From positions 35,461,000-35,524,999 of the forward strand of contig CM037588.1 of the NCBI GenBank assembly GCA_021018995.1: DNA of 64,000 nt. The letters are read 5' to 3'. Shown here piece after piece: positions 1 through 11,243 of this stretch (within the stretch, counting starts at the first letter, position 1; every line of letters starts with the position of its first letter). This DNA comes from Chloranthus sessilifolius. Taxonomy: Eukaryota; Streptophyta; Magnoliopsida; Chloranthales; Chloranthaceae. Under the pieces are notes generated by a model, which made no database searches, was not told the DNA's origin, and saw nothing but the letters and a program-made list of their open reading frames with translations. Both the position numbers and the translations under genes were made by a program.

Positions 1-1226
1 CAGTGGTTAAAGTGAGCAATACCAAAATTTATACAAACTACTTCTAAAGTTGATTTATATTTCATTAGAAAGATAACTTCCCCAGCTTTCCAACAAGCTA
101 AAAATCGCCTCAATCAGAGTTATACATCAAAAGTTATGGCAAAATGAAGATCGCAGATTTATGCAGGAAATTGCAAAATCGGGCTGGCCCCTGCGGGTCT
201 TCAACTTCCAACAGTTTGGGCCTAGTTTTCCTTCAAAAAAATGGCTAAAATTAATATTGAGGGTTTGACTTGTGGACCATCCCAATGTCTGGGGTATGTT
301 TTTTTAGGACCCTAGTGACCCTATTAGCTTAGGTTATCTCCCTTTTGCCATTCAAGTCACCACCCTATCATCTACCATTAAACCAAAATTCCTCTTCTCC
401 AAGCTCTAGAAAACCCCAAAAACCTTAGATTGCCTATTATCTAATTGCTAACCCTAATTAGCTTCTATGTAGCCTCCTAACCCACCCTTTTCCTATAAAT
501 AGAGCCCCCTTCCCCTTGGATTAAAAGTTGAAAATTTTTACCTACGAGAGAAAGAGCTTAAAGTGAGAAGATCTTTCTCCCTTTGGTGCACCATTGCCCA
601 TACAAATTCCAAAATTCCAAAACCTCCTTTGAGTGATATTTTCCAACTTAGATCTCCTATTTTAGGTGTATGCTACCCATTTACCTTCCCTCTCTTCCTC
701 TGAGCTAACAAGCCTTAGAGCTTAGAAATCTTATTCCACCATACAAACCTTCAAAAGCTCATCAATGCAAACCAATGCAAGGCTCTCCTACGGTGCTACA
801 AGGGTTCGACGGCTCCGACTCTCTCCTTTCTTCTCCTCTCTCTTATCTAGCTCTTCCCATCCTCCCATTTGTGTCATTATGCCATCGAATTTTTGGTAGG
901 AACGGAGGGGCACAAATAGGATTTAAGGCTCATTTGGGCAAGAGGCAGCTATTTTCTTTTCTTTTCTTTTATTTTTGTTTAGCCATTAGTAAATACGGCA
1001 TTATGCTGGTTGATCGGATGCGTAACACCTTCCCAATCTATAACCAAGGCCCCTACCCAAGAGCCTTTGGTGTGGACCAGATTCAGAGTCATATTTTTAG
1101 CACATCGTTGCTCATAAAAATAAACTAGGTTTCCCGGGACACCAAAAGCTCTGGGTGGCGACTCTATATTTTTTGTTAGAGAGCGCATCGTCGCGATGGG
1201 ATTGTCACAAATCCCATGGTTGCACA
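1..1226 (+). mobile_element. 5' LTR of Tat-A (last three quarters)
   Basis: Aligns with 14454-15678 of the 3' LTR, so about 420 bp of U3 are missing to the left. It ends in TTGCACA (CA terminus) directly before the primer site. It contains a TATA box and, after it, the presumed transcript start and R-U5. The ORFs inside (for example 775-1128) have no recognisable domain and are not reported as genes. Confidence 0.9.
494..501 (+). promoter_or_regulatory. TATA box of the Tat-A 5' LTR
   Basis: TATAAATA in the context CCTATAAATAGAGCC. The same motif recurs at the equivalent place in the 3' LTR and in both Tat-C LTRs, which supports it as the element's core promoter. Confidence 0.75.
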
Positions 1227-1228
1227 AA

Positions 1229-1246
1229 TGGTGACTCTGCTGGGGA
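1229..1246 (+). promoter_or_regulatory. Primer binding site of Tat-A
   Basis: TGGTGACTCTGCTGGGGA starts two bases after the LTR end. It resembles the tRNA-Arg primer site known from Ogre elements. The Tat-C counterpart differs at two positions. It is where reverse transcription of the element would be primed. Confidence 0.75.
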
Positions 1247-1366
1247 TAGCTTGTAGAGCTCTTTGAAATTTTGCCTTTTATTTTTATTTTACTAACCATT
1301 TTGATATTTTTTTATTATTTTATTTTATTTTTGTTTTACTTACCCCTACTTTTATGTCATTTACGA

Positions 1367-1571
1367 GCCTTAGCTGATTGGCGGGCCTACATGCGCATTA
1401 TCTTTTAATTTCTTTACTTTTTCGTCATTTTAGTACCTTAGCCGATTGGCAGGCCTACTTGAGAATTGTCTTTCAATTTCTTTAATTTTCCGTCATTTAA
1501 AGTGCCTTAGCCGTTTGGTGGGCCTACTTGTGCAAGCATATTCCAACAGTGGACGCCGACCCGTAGTGGTG
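1367..1571 (+). repeat. Three 68-69 bp tandem repeats in the Tat-A leader
   Basis: Units beginning (G/A)CCTTAGC start at 1367, 1435 and 1504. Each has a C/T-rich core (a CCTTAGC...GGCCTAC block followed by a T-rich arm). Tat-C has a different tandem repeat of nearly the same period at the same place in its leader. Confidence 0.75.
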
Positions 1572-2617
1572 GCACGGGATCATCACCCCCAGTCTTTGAA
1601 CTAAAGAAAACTTCCATAAAAAAAGAGGCATTGAAAAAAATTAAAATTGAATCAAGAATAGGGAGCTTAATTAATTTTTTTTCACTGGATAGATTTTTAA
1701 AGGGTTGGGTTTAGGCACACATACAGCCACCCGGGTCTTTGTATGGCGGCATGCCCTAGTGGTGATAATCCAGAAAAGTCTCAGCCCACCTAGTATCTGA
1801 GAAGGCGCTTGTGCCGGTGGTATAATGGGTGGGTTCTTATTTCCTACAAGCTTAAAACCCATTGGGGAGCACGTTAGCGAGTTATACTAGACTCTAACCC
1901 TTTAGGTGCGATAAGGAGAGAATCGATCATATAAAATCAGTCAGTTCCCGAAAGCCTAGCTTTCACAAAAAAGCTAAAAAGAGACTCAATTCGAGCTGAA
2001 AGTGCTGCTGTCAAGCTTTCTGGAAACCTAGTTTTTCTTGGCGCAAGTATTAGTTACGCCAATGCAAAAATCCCTAGAAATACACTGGCACAACTAATAG
2101 TTGCGCCAGCCTTATTTAGGAGACTTTTGCTTTGGCGCATGTATTAGTTGTGGCAGTGTTATTCTGAGCGATCAAACCTGATTTTGTGGCCTTTTTCCAC
2201 ATCCCGAGTCCCCCGATTAGTATGTTTAGTACCTCTGAGATCCAATACGCCTCCATCGGTCAAAAGAAGGTAACTTCTTTTTTACTCATTTCAAGGGATC
2301 GGATTATTTGCCTCGATTTTTGTGCCTTTAATATATCAAAGATCTTCCTTTGATTCTTTCGAAGTGCTTCGGAATTGTCACCGTGGGTGTTAAATTAGGA
2401 TACAAAAGCCACCCGAGAAGGGAATTCTAAGGCCTTGGAACCTTTGTTTTTATAAAAAAAATTTCTAAAAAAACTAAAATTTAAAAAACCTAAAAAATAG
2501 AGTTCTTGTGGTGCCGGCACAACGGCATCACCTTGCCCTCCATCATCCTTTAGGGGAAGAAGGAGGAAAATCTTTGGGCCTTATCCAAGGCACCCATACC
2601 CAACCCGCCAACGAACA
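1572..2617 (+). other. Rest of the Tat-A leader
   Basis: Non-coding stretch between the leader repeats and the first gag start codon. It aligns with the Tat-C leader (for example the block with GGTTTTAAGC-like and CTCAGCCCACC motifs around 1780-1870 against 43130-43210). It contains the palindrome array annotated separately. No credible ORF seen. Confidence 0.7.
2039..2155 (+). repeat. Palindrome array, 3 degenerate copies at 47-bp spacing (Tat-A leader)
   Basis: Copies of the GGCGCAACTA / TAGTTGCGCC palindrome occupy 2039-2061, 2086-2108 and 2133-2155, so starts are exactly 47 bp apart. Each has some arm mismatches. The array ends about 460 bp upstream of the gag start, like the array in the Tat-C leader. 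Confidence 0.85.
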
Positions 2618-5600
2618 ATGTCGTGGGTAGTGGACCTGGCTTATGCTGATCCCGACTCATCCCCGCAACATTCTCCAACCTACTCCCATTCGGGAGAAGT
2701 CATTTCCCCCATTCCCCTAACCCAATCACCCTTTACCATTACCGGCCCATTTGGTGCCCCCATTTTCCCAACCACTACCTCCAAGAACATCCAGAGTCTA
2801 ACCCCCCATTCCTCATCTTTTGCCCAAACCATGCCCATGCCAAATCCAACACGCTTCCCATACACATCCATACAAAACCCAACCCAATTTTCCCCATCCA
2901 CATCGATGCCCCATTTTCCACCTTGCCCATATAGGCCCGATCCACTCACATTCACCTATGTCACCTCCGCCCTATCGGACCCCCCACCAATCCCCCCATC
3001 TACCCTGGTCATGCCCATTTTCATAGAGGCCATGCCCGATTTTTCCCAAACACTTACACCTCACCCTTCATCATCCCATACATACACTATACATCCCCAT
3101 TTCCCAATGCCCCATCTCATCCACCCCATATCCCACCACCTACCATCGTCATGCCCGATCATACCCGGGGCCATGCCCAATTTTTCCTTCACATCCCCCA
3201 CGTCTACATCTCATCCCCTCTTAAATCCACCATCTACATCCGATCCTCCTTCCATGGCCATGATGGTGGAGATGTTTCAAGCCTACTCCTTATGGAAGGC
3301 TTCCCAAAATACCTCCCCTCATCCACACCCCACATCCATGAACCCATCCCATACCCTAACCAATCTCCATGCCTCTCTCCCCCATGACCCCCATCAACCC
3401 CCATCATCCACACCATCCAAACCCCCTTTTCCCACTTGTCCCAAGACCCATTGGCCCAAGCCCCCATTTCCTATGAGCCCTAAGGCCCGATGGCCCAAAC
3501 TCCAATTCCCCACATATCCCAAGGCCCCATGGCCGAAAACCCCATAACCCATACCTATCAAGGGCCCATAGCTAAGACCCATCAAGGCCCATGGCCCAGA
3601 CCCACCAAGGCCCAATGGGCCAGACCCATCAAGGGCCCATGGTCCAAACCCATCGAGGCCTAATGGGCTAGACCCACCAAGTGCCCACGGCCAAAACCCA
3701 CCAATGGCCCACAGCCCAATCTTATCATGACAAAGGCTTCACAATCCAACCCTCCCAAGGCTTCATAGCCCAAGCCCAAAACCTTGGAACCTCATACCAA
3801 TACCCTTCACCATTCCTCCAAAATTTCACCCATTCACAACCTTCAAACCTAGCTAAAACCAATGCCCATTTTACCCATACCCCTACATCTCAAAGTTAGC
3901 TTCAAACCTTCCCTCATGCCCAATGGCCTCACCAGGCCCACCCCAAAATTCAACTTCCACTCATCCCATCATCCAACAAACTTCCCCTCATCCCCAATGG
4001 GCTCACCCAATCCCCACACATGCCATTCCCATCCAACCCATGCAACACCAACAAGAGAATCCCACCCTCACTATATATTATGCCGACCAACAGTATGAAG
4101 AGGACGAGATTAGGAATAATGGAGCCTATGGTGGGGCATTAACAAGCCTCAACCCTCCTCCTATCATTTCCCACCCCCTGGTAGCACAAAGCGAGATCCA
4201 ACCAGTTGTCGAGAAAGTGGCCCCGATATCCAAAGAGTCAGAGCACCTAAAAGAACAATTGGATAAAATACAAAAGTAGTTGATGAAAATGAGTGGTGCT
4301 GAAATCCACGCCACGAACTTCACAGATTTGTGTTTGTTCGTCGAGGTCCCCTTGCCCCCCAAATTCTAAATGCCGGCCTTTGACAAATACAATGGCACTG
4401 GCAATCTAATAGCACACCTAAAGTCCTACTGTGGGGACATGTGCCAAAATGGATGGTATGAAAGACTACTGATAAAAGTCTTTCAAAAGAGTTTGACTGG
4501 TCCTGCTTTGAGATGGTTCACATCTTTGAAACCATCTATGATGAAGACATGGAAGGACTTAACGCACCTGTTTCAAGAACAATATATCTACAATATAGAT
4601 ATTGAACCGTGTAAGTCAGACTTGGCCCGCTTAAGGAAGAACCTGAATGAGACTTTCAACAACTATTTGGGATATTGGAGAGCACCGGCAGCTCAAGTCA
4701 GAAATAGGATACCTGACGATGAGCAGATCAAAATGATTTCAAAAAATACTCTGCCAGTGATTTCGTACTTCTTGGTGTACCAGTAGCAGTCCAACTTTGC
4801 TGATCTGGTAAGAAATGCTAATAGAGGTAAGGACGCGATCAGGGAAGGTCACTTGAAAAAAAATATACCAAGCGGAACTAGTGGGGTCAGGAGGTTTTCA
4901 GAGAAGAGGAATGAAAAGAGAATCGGGGTCGACGTCTAGAACGTTGCCAATACCAAGCCCAATAATAACGTAACCCTGTTCCAATTTCAAGCGGCATAGC
5001 CGACTCCCGTCAGGACAGGGCCGATACAGAGAGCAGGGAATGGCCAGGGAACGCAAATGACCCCAGAGAGAACCCGTTATGGTTGAGTCTTTACGCCCTT
5101 GGGGCAATCCTTGAGGGTACTTTTGCCATTATTAATTGAAAAGAGTTTAATAACTATTCTCCAACCACGACCTCCTCCTAATCCAATTCCATATAATTTT
5201 GACCCCAATATTTATTGCAATTTCCATCAGGGTTCGGGTCATCCAACTGATCGCTGCATCCCATTAAAGCATGCAATCCAAGATTTAATCAATGCTGGGA
5301 AGATCATTCCCCTTGCACCCACCCAAGCAAACCAGTATGCAAATATTCAACAGGTGCCTTTACCACCACACCCTATCGGTATATCAGGCCTCAGACCCAC
5401 CATAGGAAGGGTAGAGGAATTTGAAGAAGAATTGGAGTTTGATCCGTCAGACTTTATTTGTAATCAAGAAATGTTTGTGGCACTAAGGCAAAGAAATCTA
5501 GGAGAAGGAACTATTGGGGTGATTGAACCCCTAAATCTAGCAGATTACTTCCCAACCCCGGCACCGCAGACTGAACCCCTAGATCTTAGGGCGTATTTTC

Positions 5601-6179
5601 CACCACCCACCCCCATTAACTAAGTACAAATAAATGTGTATCAACCATATTCCACCACCCCCATTAATTACCCAACGGCCCGTCAAACCCCTAATCCTCC
5701 ACCCGCGCTTGTCAGTTACCCATGGCCTGCGCCCACTCCATTACCCCTAATTCAACCACCTGCAAACTCCACCACCCCCGTCAATTACCTAATGGCCCAT
5801 CAAACCCTCGATACTCCATCGCCCATTAGCTACCAATGGCCTACACGCACCCCATTATCCCCGGCACAACCATTTGCAAGCTTCACCACCCCTACCTGGC
5901 CCAACTTTGCCACCCAACCAGCTATCACCGAGGTAAATCAAGTGTTGCCCACACCTCCTAACTCCACAGTACAAGTGCATCCGATACCGGCAGCTATACC
6001 ATTTCAGATCTCGGGACCGACCTATAATCCTCATCAGGTCCCGCTAAGTTATGAACAAACAGATGTCAACACTGGCAGGCATAGAAAATGGGTAGTGGAC
6101 TTTATGACCCGATCCGGGAAGATTTCAAAGCAACCGGAAGCACCAATAGTAGCACAAGCCCAACCTGAGAGGAAGAAAG
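2618..6179 (+). pseudogene. gag: Gag of Tat-A (degenerate)
   Basis: Structural polyprotein. It starts MSWVVDLAYAD at 2618, the same start as in Tat-C. The first part (2618-4100) is very rich in Pro, His, Ser and Thr and includes a 24-bp coding repeat. The retrotransposon Gag core lies at 4280-4790, with the FDKYNGTGN and ALRWFTSL segments typical of plant Ty3 Gag. A C-x2-H-x4-H-x4-C knuckle follows at 5216-5257 (CNFHQGSGHPTDRC). From 3923 on the frame is kept but broken by stops at 4277, 4367, 4784, 5621 and elsewhere; the region 3550-3920 is also shifted. The border with the protease is approximate. It cannot make a full Gag. Confidence 0.85.
3540..3720 (+). repeat. 24-bp coding minisatellite in Tat-A gag
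   Basis: About seven imperfect copies of a unit reading CAAGGCCCATGGCCCAGACC-like, which encodes an 8-residue repeat of the type THQGPMAQ. Units differ by small indels that break the frame here. The same repeat is longer in Tat-C. Confidence 0.75.
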
Positions 6180-7522
6180 ATAGCGCAGTGAATCCTTTCG
6201 AGAAAATGAGTCGACAACATATACTGGACACTCAGCTAAGGAGAATGCCCGCCCATATCACTGTATTAGATCTATTGATGACGTCCGGACTCTATTTCCA
6301 AGCATTAACAGGGGCATTAAAAAATGCTCATGTGTCACTTCAAGTCAGCCCAGATGAAGTCGAGCTAATAATTTGTCAAGTGATGGCTCCAAATGTCATT
6401 TCATTTTTTTACGATGACTTCCCGGAGGAGGGAGGTAGCCACTCAAAGTTGTTGAATATAACAATTGAGTTCGGAAACATGGTAATCCCCTTGGTTCTAA
6501 TCGATAATGGGTCCGCATTGAATATATGTCCACTAAGAACAACCACCAAGATTAGGGTAGACCCATGCATGTTGAGACCAACGAGAACCAGCGCTCGAGG
6601 TTTTGACAATACCAGAAGAGAGATAATGGGAGAAGTTATTGATTGGGCCAACGACCTTCTCCGTATTGTTTCATGTGATGGACATCAAATCCTCATTTAA
6701 TCTGCTGCTGGGGTGCCCGTGGCTACATGAAGTCGAAGCCATACCCTCCACGCTACACCAGAAACTCAAGTTTACATCGGGGCACAGGATTATCACCATC
6801 ATTGGTGAAGGGCACAGTGAGAAAGAGAAGGCCACCAACAACGTCGAAGAGCCCAATGTGCTAGATGTGCCGCACACTACCATGGGTGTCAACCTCCACA
6901 GTTTAGTGTATGAGGTGTCGACAATACTTTCGGAGCCCATCGAGGGCATCATTCCCAAAATCAGGGGTGGTATGGTAGCAGTTGTGACCATACTCCAAAA
7001 GTGGGGCTACCAAAAATGTAGGAGACTTGGCCCCATATTACAAGGTAGAAAGGAGTCTGTCACAGCAAAAGGGGGGCAGAAAGTCAGATTCAGGCTTGGT
7101 TATAAGCCCACAGAAGAAGAAGTGAGAGAGGCTAAGGAGAGTCCGTACGATGGCAGCTGCAAAAGCCAGGGTGATCCACGTAGAAGAAAAACCCCATCGC
7201 AGGCCTCACATCAAGAATTCATTCATAAGTGTCAGGGTTGTAAAGATTGACCGAAATGGGGAAACATGATTAACCCCAAACAAGCCAGCAGCGCCAATCC
7301 ATCCCACCAATCCCCATATCACCCTACCGAGCTTGGAAATAGACCTGGCCGCTCTATCCTTATTTGAAGAGTGAGGTCCCCTACCTGAATAGTCTCCCCC
7401 TGTGGTAAATCACCACAAAATTGTGTTAACGTTTGAGGATATGATCTCAGACGATATAGGGATCAACATGATGGAGGCTGACTCCAAAGAGCCATATCAG
7501 TCGATACCCTCCATCTGAATAG
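6180..7522 (+). pseudogene. pro: Aspartic protease plus G-patch region of Tat-A
   Basis: Retroviral-type aspartic protease that would cut the polyprotein. The active-site segment reads LVLIDNGSALNICP near 6480-6530 (D-N-G where D-T/S-G is usual). A shift at about 6635, where Tat-A has lost around 11 bases relative to Tat-C, moves the reading frame from the ORF ending at 6700 to the one covering 6639-7250. A G-patch-like segment (LQKWGYQK..RRLG) lies near 6970-7065 but has lost a conserved Gly of the motif. More stops follow before the intron. Clearly non-functional. Confidence 0.8.
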
Positions 7523-7798
7523 GTAAAGAAACAGCCTCTCAGGTACGCAACTGGGCATCTTTGTCCCAAACCTTGAAAGTGGAGAGTAGCCTAAAATTTG
7601 GCACTCGTTTCCCAAAAAAAAACAACCTATAAAAATTGAGATAAGCCCTTGGCAGGCAATACCTTGTATATACACAGACTTGCACTGCCAAGGGTTCGTT
7701 TTCGAAGAAGACAAAAATCTCAAAAACATTGAAAAATACAAATTTCTAAAAACATCAAAAAATATAAAGTCTAAAAACATTGTCATTTAAAATTCCAG
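7523..7798 (+). other. Probable intron between pro and RT of Tat-A
   Basis: Stop-rich, A-rich spacer between protease and RT. It starts at a possible donor AG|GTAAAG (7523; a second possible donor is at 7543) and ends at AAATTCCAG (7798). Ogre elements are known to have a spliced intron at this place. Tat-C and Tat-B have the same layout. It contains a conserved stem-loop, annotated separately. The splice sites are inferred. Confidence 0.55.
7646..7694 (+). promoter_or_regulatory. Conserved stem-loop in the pro-RT spacer (Tat-A)
   Basis: CCCTTGGCA at 7646-7654 pairs perfectly with TGCCAAGGG at 7686-7694 around a 31-base loop that contains GGCAATACC. Both arms and the loop are kept in Tat-B and Tat-C, although the surrounding spacer has drifted. 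Possible splicing or translation signal; function unknown. Confidence 0.65.
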
Positions 7799-9345
7799 AT
7801 AAAATTTTACAAAAAGATGCTTTAATCAAAATATCCGTCCCACGTAAAATTGACCCCTTTCCTATAGAAATACAAGAAGAGGTAGGTGTTATGAGTCTGG
7901 ACGAGGATGTCTCCTTTGAGCAGCTCCCTAATGTGCTCCTTGATCAGTTTGCCGAATTTGAGCATGGCCCTACCCCCATTATTGAAGAAACAAAAGATAT
8001 CAATTTAGGGACTGAGGAGATTCTTAGAATAACAAAGATCGGAACGTCACTGTCTCCCAGAGAAAGAAAAAACATGATCGAATTCCTTCAGTCATACCGA
8101 GACATTTTTTCTTGGTCCTACGAGGGCATGTCTGGTCTGGACACTGATTTGTTGAGCATGAGTTACCTCTATACCCTATTATGAAGCCAATTTAGTAGAA
8201 GATGAGACGTCTCCGACCCGAGTGGATGTTGAAAGTCAAAGACAAGGTCATTAAGCTGTATGATGTAGGGTTTGTCATGGTATCCAAATATCTGTAGTGG
8301 CTAGCCAATATATGTGGCTATGCCAAAGAAGCACGGAAAGGTCCGTATGTGTATCGATTTTTGAAATTTGAACAAGGCGAGCCTGAAGGACGATTTCCCA
8401 TTGCCACACATCGACATCTTGGTCGATTACACTGCTAAGCACAGGATGCTTTCATTTATGGATGGATTCTCAGGATACAACCAAATAAAGATGGCAAAGG
8501 TCGATCGGGACAAGACTGCATTCATTACTCCTTGGGTAACCTTTTGCTACCGAGTCATGCTATTTGGACTGAAAAATGCCGGCGTAACATACCAAAGAGC
8601 TATGACCACACTACTTCACAACATGATGCACCGAGAAATTCAGGTATATGTTGATGATATGATAGCCAAGTCACCAGAGCGAGGTGATCACTTGGTAAAC
8701 CTCCAAAAACTATTTGAGAGGCTGAGAAAGTATAGGTTACGTCTGAATCCACAGAAGTGCGCTTTTGGTGCTATGTCTTGAAAATTACTAGGATTCATTG
8801 TCAGCAAGAGAGGGATCGTGGTCGACCCTGTCAAAGTTAAAGCTATCACAGAAATGTCGCTACCGTCTACTGAGAAGGAAGTTAGAAAGTTCTTGGGCAG
8901 AATATAATATATCAGTCGATTCATTGCACAGCTAACTCCAATCTACACGCCGATCTTCAAGCTACTAAGGAAGAACTCGCCTGTTGAATGGAACGACGAC
9001 TGCCAGGCAGCATTCGATAAAGTCAAAAACTACCTCCTTAATCTACCTGTTTTGGTACCACCCGAGCCAGGGAGACCACTCTTGATGTATCTTTCTACGA
9101 CGAAAGTTTCGATGGGATGTGTCTTAGGTCAGCATGATGAGACGAGAAGAAAAGAGCTGGCCATCTACTATCTGAGCAAGAAATTTACTGATTATGAGAC
9201 GTGCTATTCTCATCTAGAGAAAGAATGCCTGGCTCTTGTATGGGTTGCTCAGAGGTTCCACCACTATTTGCTATCTCAAGTCATTCTTCTTTTGGCCCGA
9301 ATGGACCTGCTAAAATACTTGTTCGAGAAGCCAGCCCTTACTGGA
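7799..9345 (+). pseudogene. pol: Reverse transcriptase and RNase H of Tat-A (degenerate)
   Basis: RT copies the element RNA into DNA; RNase H removes the RNA strand. Segments seen: KVRMCIDF-like start of the palm with a shift near 8160-8370, SFMDGFSGYNQIKMA (8451-8500), an intact catalytic YVDD at 8647-8658, and the thumb LLGFIVSKRG (8785-8815). RNase H follows with GRPLLMYLSTTKVSMGCVLG (9070-9130) and DYETCYSHLEKECLALVW (9190-9245). Stops lie at 8182, 8296, 8779 and 8906, and the frame shifts at about 9345. Fragments recover almost the whole domain pair. Confidence 0.9.
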
Positions 9346-9990
9346 TGAACTACGCGTTGACAGCTTTATTATCTGAGTTTGATAACACATACGCCACTCA
9401 GAAGTCGATCAAGGGGCAAGAATTTTCCGATCATCTTACCGACAATCCTTTGCCAGATTATGAGTCTTTGAGAAGTAAGTTTCCCAATGATGACATCCTG
9501 TTCATGGGTAATGGACTTTGACGGGGCAGCTAATGTAGAAGGTCAGGGAGTTGGTGCCATTCTGATTTCGCCGAAAGGATCTCATGTACCCATCTCTATC
9601 AAGCTCAACTTCCCTTGCACTAACAACATGGCAGAATATGAATCTTGTGCCACTGGTCTATAGGCGGCTCTCGATCTAAATATAACTCACGTTCGAGTGT
9701 TTGGTGATTCATAGTTAATCATATGCCAGACGAATGGTGATTGGAAGATGAAAGACGAGAAATTGATCCCCTATCATGAGCACCTCGACGATCTGATAGC
9801 TTGCTTCCAAGACGTGACATTCTCATATGTCCCCGGGAGAAGGAATTGTTTTGTCGACGCATTAGCCACTTTGGCATCAATGATAGAAATCTCGTATGGT
9901 GCTGAGATGAAGCCGATCATGATCGAGTAGAGGAATGAGCCGGCCTTCTACCTCCAGATTAAGGAACCTATAAAGCCTGATGATGAGCCA
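9346..9990 (+). pseudogene. Second, archaeal-type RNase H of Tat-A
   Basis: The extra RNase H that marks the Tat/Ogre lineage. Visible active-site segments are DFDGAAN (9511-9531), NNMAEYES (9622-9650), VFGDS (9700-9715) and CFVDALATLASM (9850-9885), supplying the expected Asp-Glu-Asp-Asp set. Stops after ATGL, GDS and MIE are all TAG where Tat-C has Gln (CAG or CAA). A frameshift separates it from the first RNase H. Confidence 0.8.
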
Positions 9991-11243
9991 CCTTGTTTCT
10001 CAGATATCAAAAATTTCCTCGAGACACTAACTTTCCTTGAGGGTACATACATGGTGGATCGACGAACCATTAAGCGTCTAGCGGCAGGCTATGTCATTTG
10101 CAGGGAGTGCCTTTACAAGAGATCCTACGATAACATCTTACTCAAGTGCCTTATTGAAAGTGAAACGATCAATATCGTGAAGGACATCCATGAAGGAGTA
10201 TGCAGAGCTCATGTCAACGATCACATGCTTGCTAAGAAAAATTTACGGCAGGGGTACTTTTGGACCACTATGGAATTGGATTGCTGCAAACATTTCAGAA
10301 ATGCTACAAATATCAAGAACACTCCAGTATGATACACGCTCCTACCGTCGATCTACACTGCATGACCACTCATTGGCCATTTGCTACCTTGGGCCTTGAC
10401 ATCTTCGGAGTGATTAATCTGAAAGCATCAAATGGACATCAGTTGATCCTCGTCGCCATTGAATACTTCACCAAATGAGTAGAAGTGGCGTTATATGCCA
10501 ACATCACGGCCAGTCACGTTGAGAAGTTCCTCAAGAGTAATATTGTGTGACGATTTGGAGTACCCAAGGATATCATCACAGATAATGACACCAATTTTGT
10601 GAAGCAGCGCATTCGAGCGTTCTGCGAGCAGTACAAAATCAAGCACCATCGCTCGTCACCCTATCGGCATCAAACTAATCGAGCTGTGGAAGCTGTGAAC
10701 AAGACGGTCGTCCGCATCCTTGAGAAAATGGTCATCACTTACCGAGATTGGAGTGAAATGTTACCGTTTGCTTTGTGGGCCTATAGAACATCAATCCGTA
10801 CCGCTACAAGGGCAATACCATTCTCCCTTATATATGGAATCGAGGCTGTCCTACCAGTTGAGGTTGAAGTACCCTCGCTTTGAATTCTCATGGAGTCAGG
10901 CTTGCCCGAAGCAGAGAGAGAGAGATCCTGCTTCGAACAATTTAACTTATTGGACGAGAAGAGACTCCATGCCTTGTGTCACACTCAAGTTTACCAGGGG
11001 TGAATTGCACGCACTTATAATAAACGTGTTCGTGGTCGAGATCTAAAGGTAGGAGACACTGTACTGAAGAAGATCTTCCCATCCCTCCACGCCGATCTGA
11101 GAGAAAAGTTCAAGCCAAACTGGGAAGGACCTTACGTCGTCCGAGAAGTGGTATGGGGATATGCCATTCGCCTCGCCACCATGGATGGAGATCATCTTCC
11201 TGAGCCCATCAATGTTGGATATGTCTGACGGTTCTACTCGTAG
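9991..11243 (+). pseudogene. Integrase of Tat-A (degenerate)
   Basis: Inserts the cDNA into the genome. The N-terminal zinc-binding region (HVNDHMLAKKNLRQGYF) is at about 10210-10260, but the two cysteines are lost. The core keeps GLDIFG (10397-10415), ITDND (10570-10585) and AVEAVNK (10683-10703), the D, D and E of the catalytic triad. The C-terminal part ends HLPEPINVGYV*RFYS at 11243. There is a frameshift near 10320 and stops at about 10477, 10547, 10881 and 11003. No chromodomain is seen, as expected for Tat. Confidence 0.88.

Noticed and set aside
775-1128. 117-codon ORF in the 5' LTR of Tat-A
   Set aside because: The matching part of the 3' LTR is not open in the same way and no domain is seen.
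2680-2955. Minus-strand ORFs in the Tat-A gag region
   Set aside because: Gly/Trp-rich complements of the Pro/His-rich gag; no homologous start or domain.
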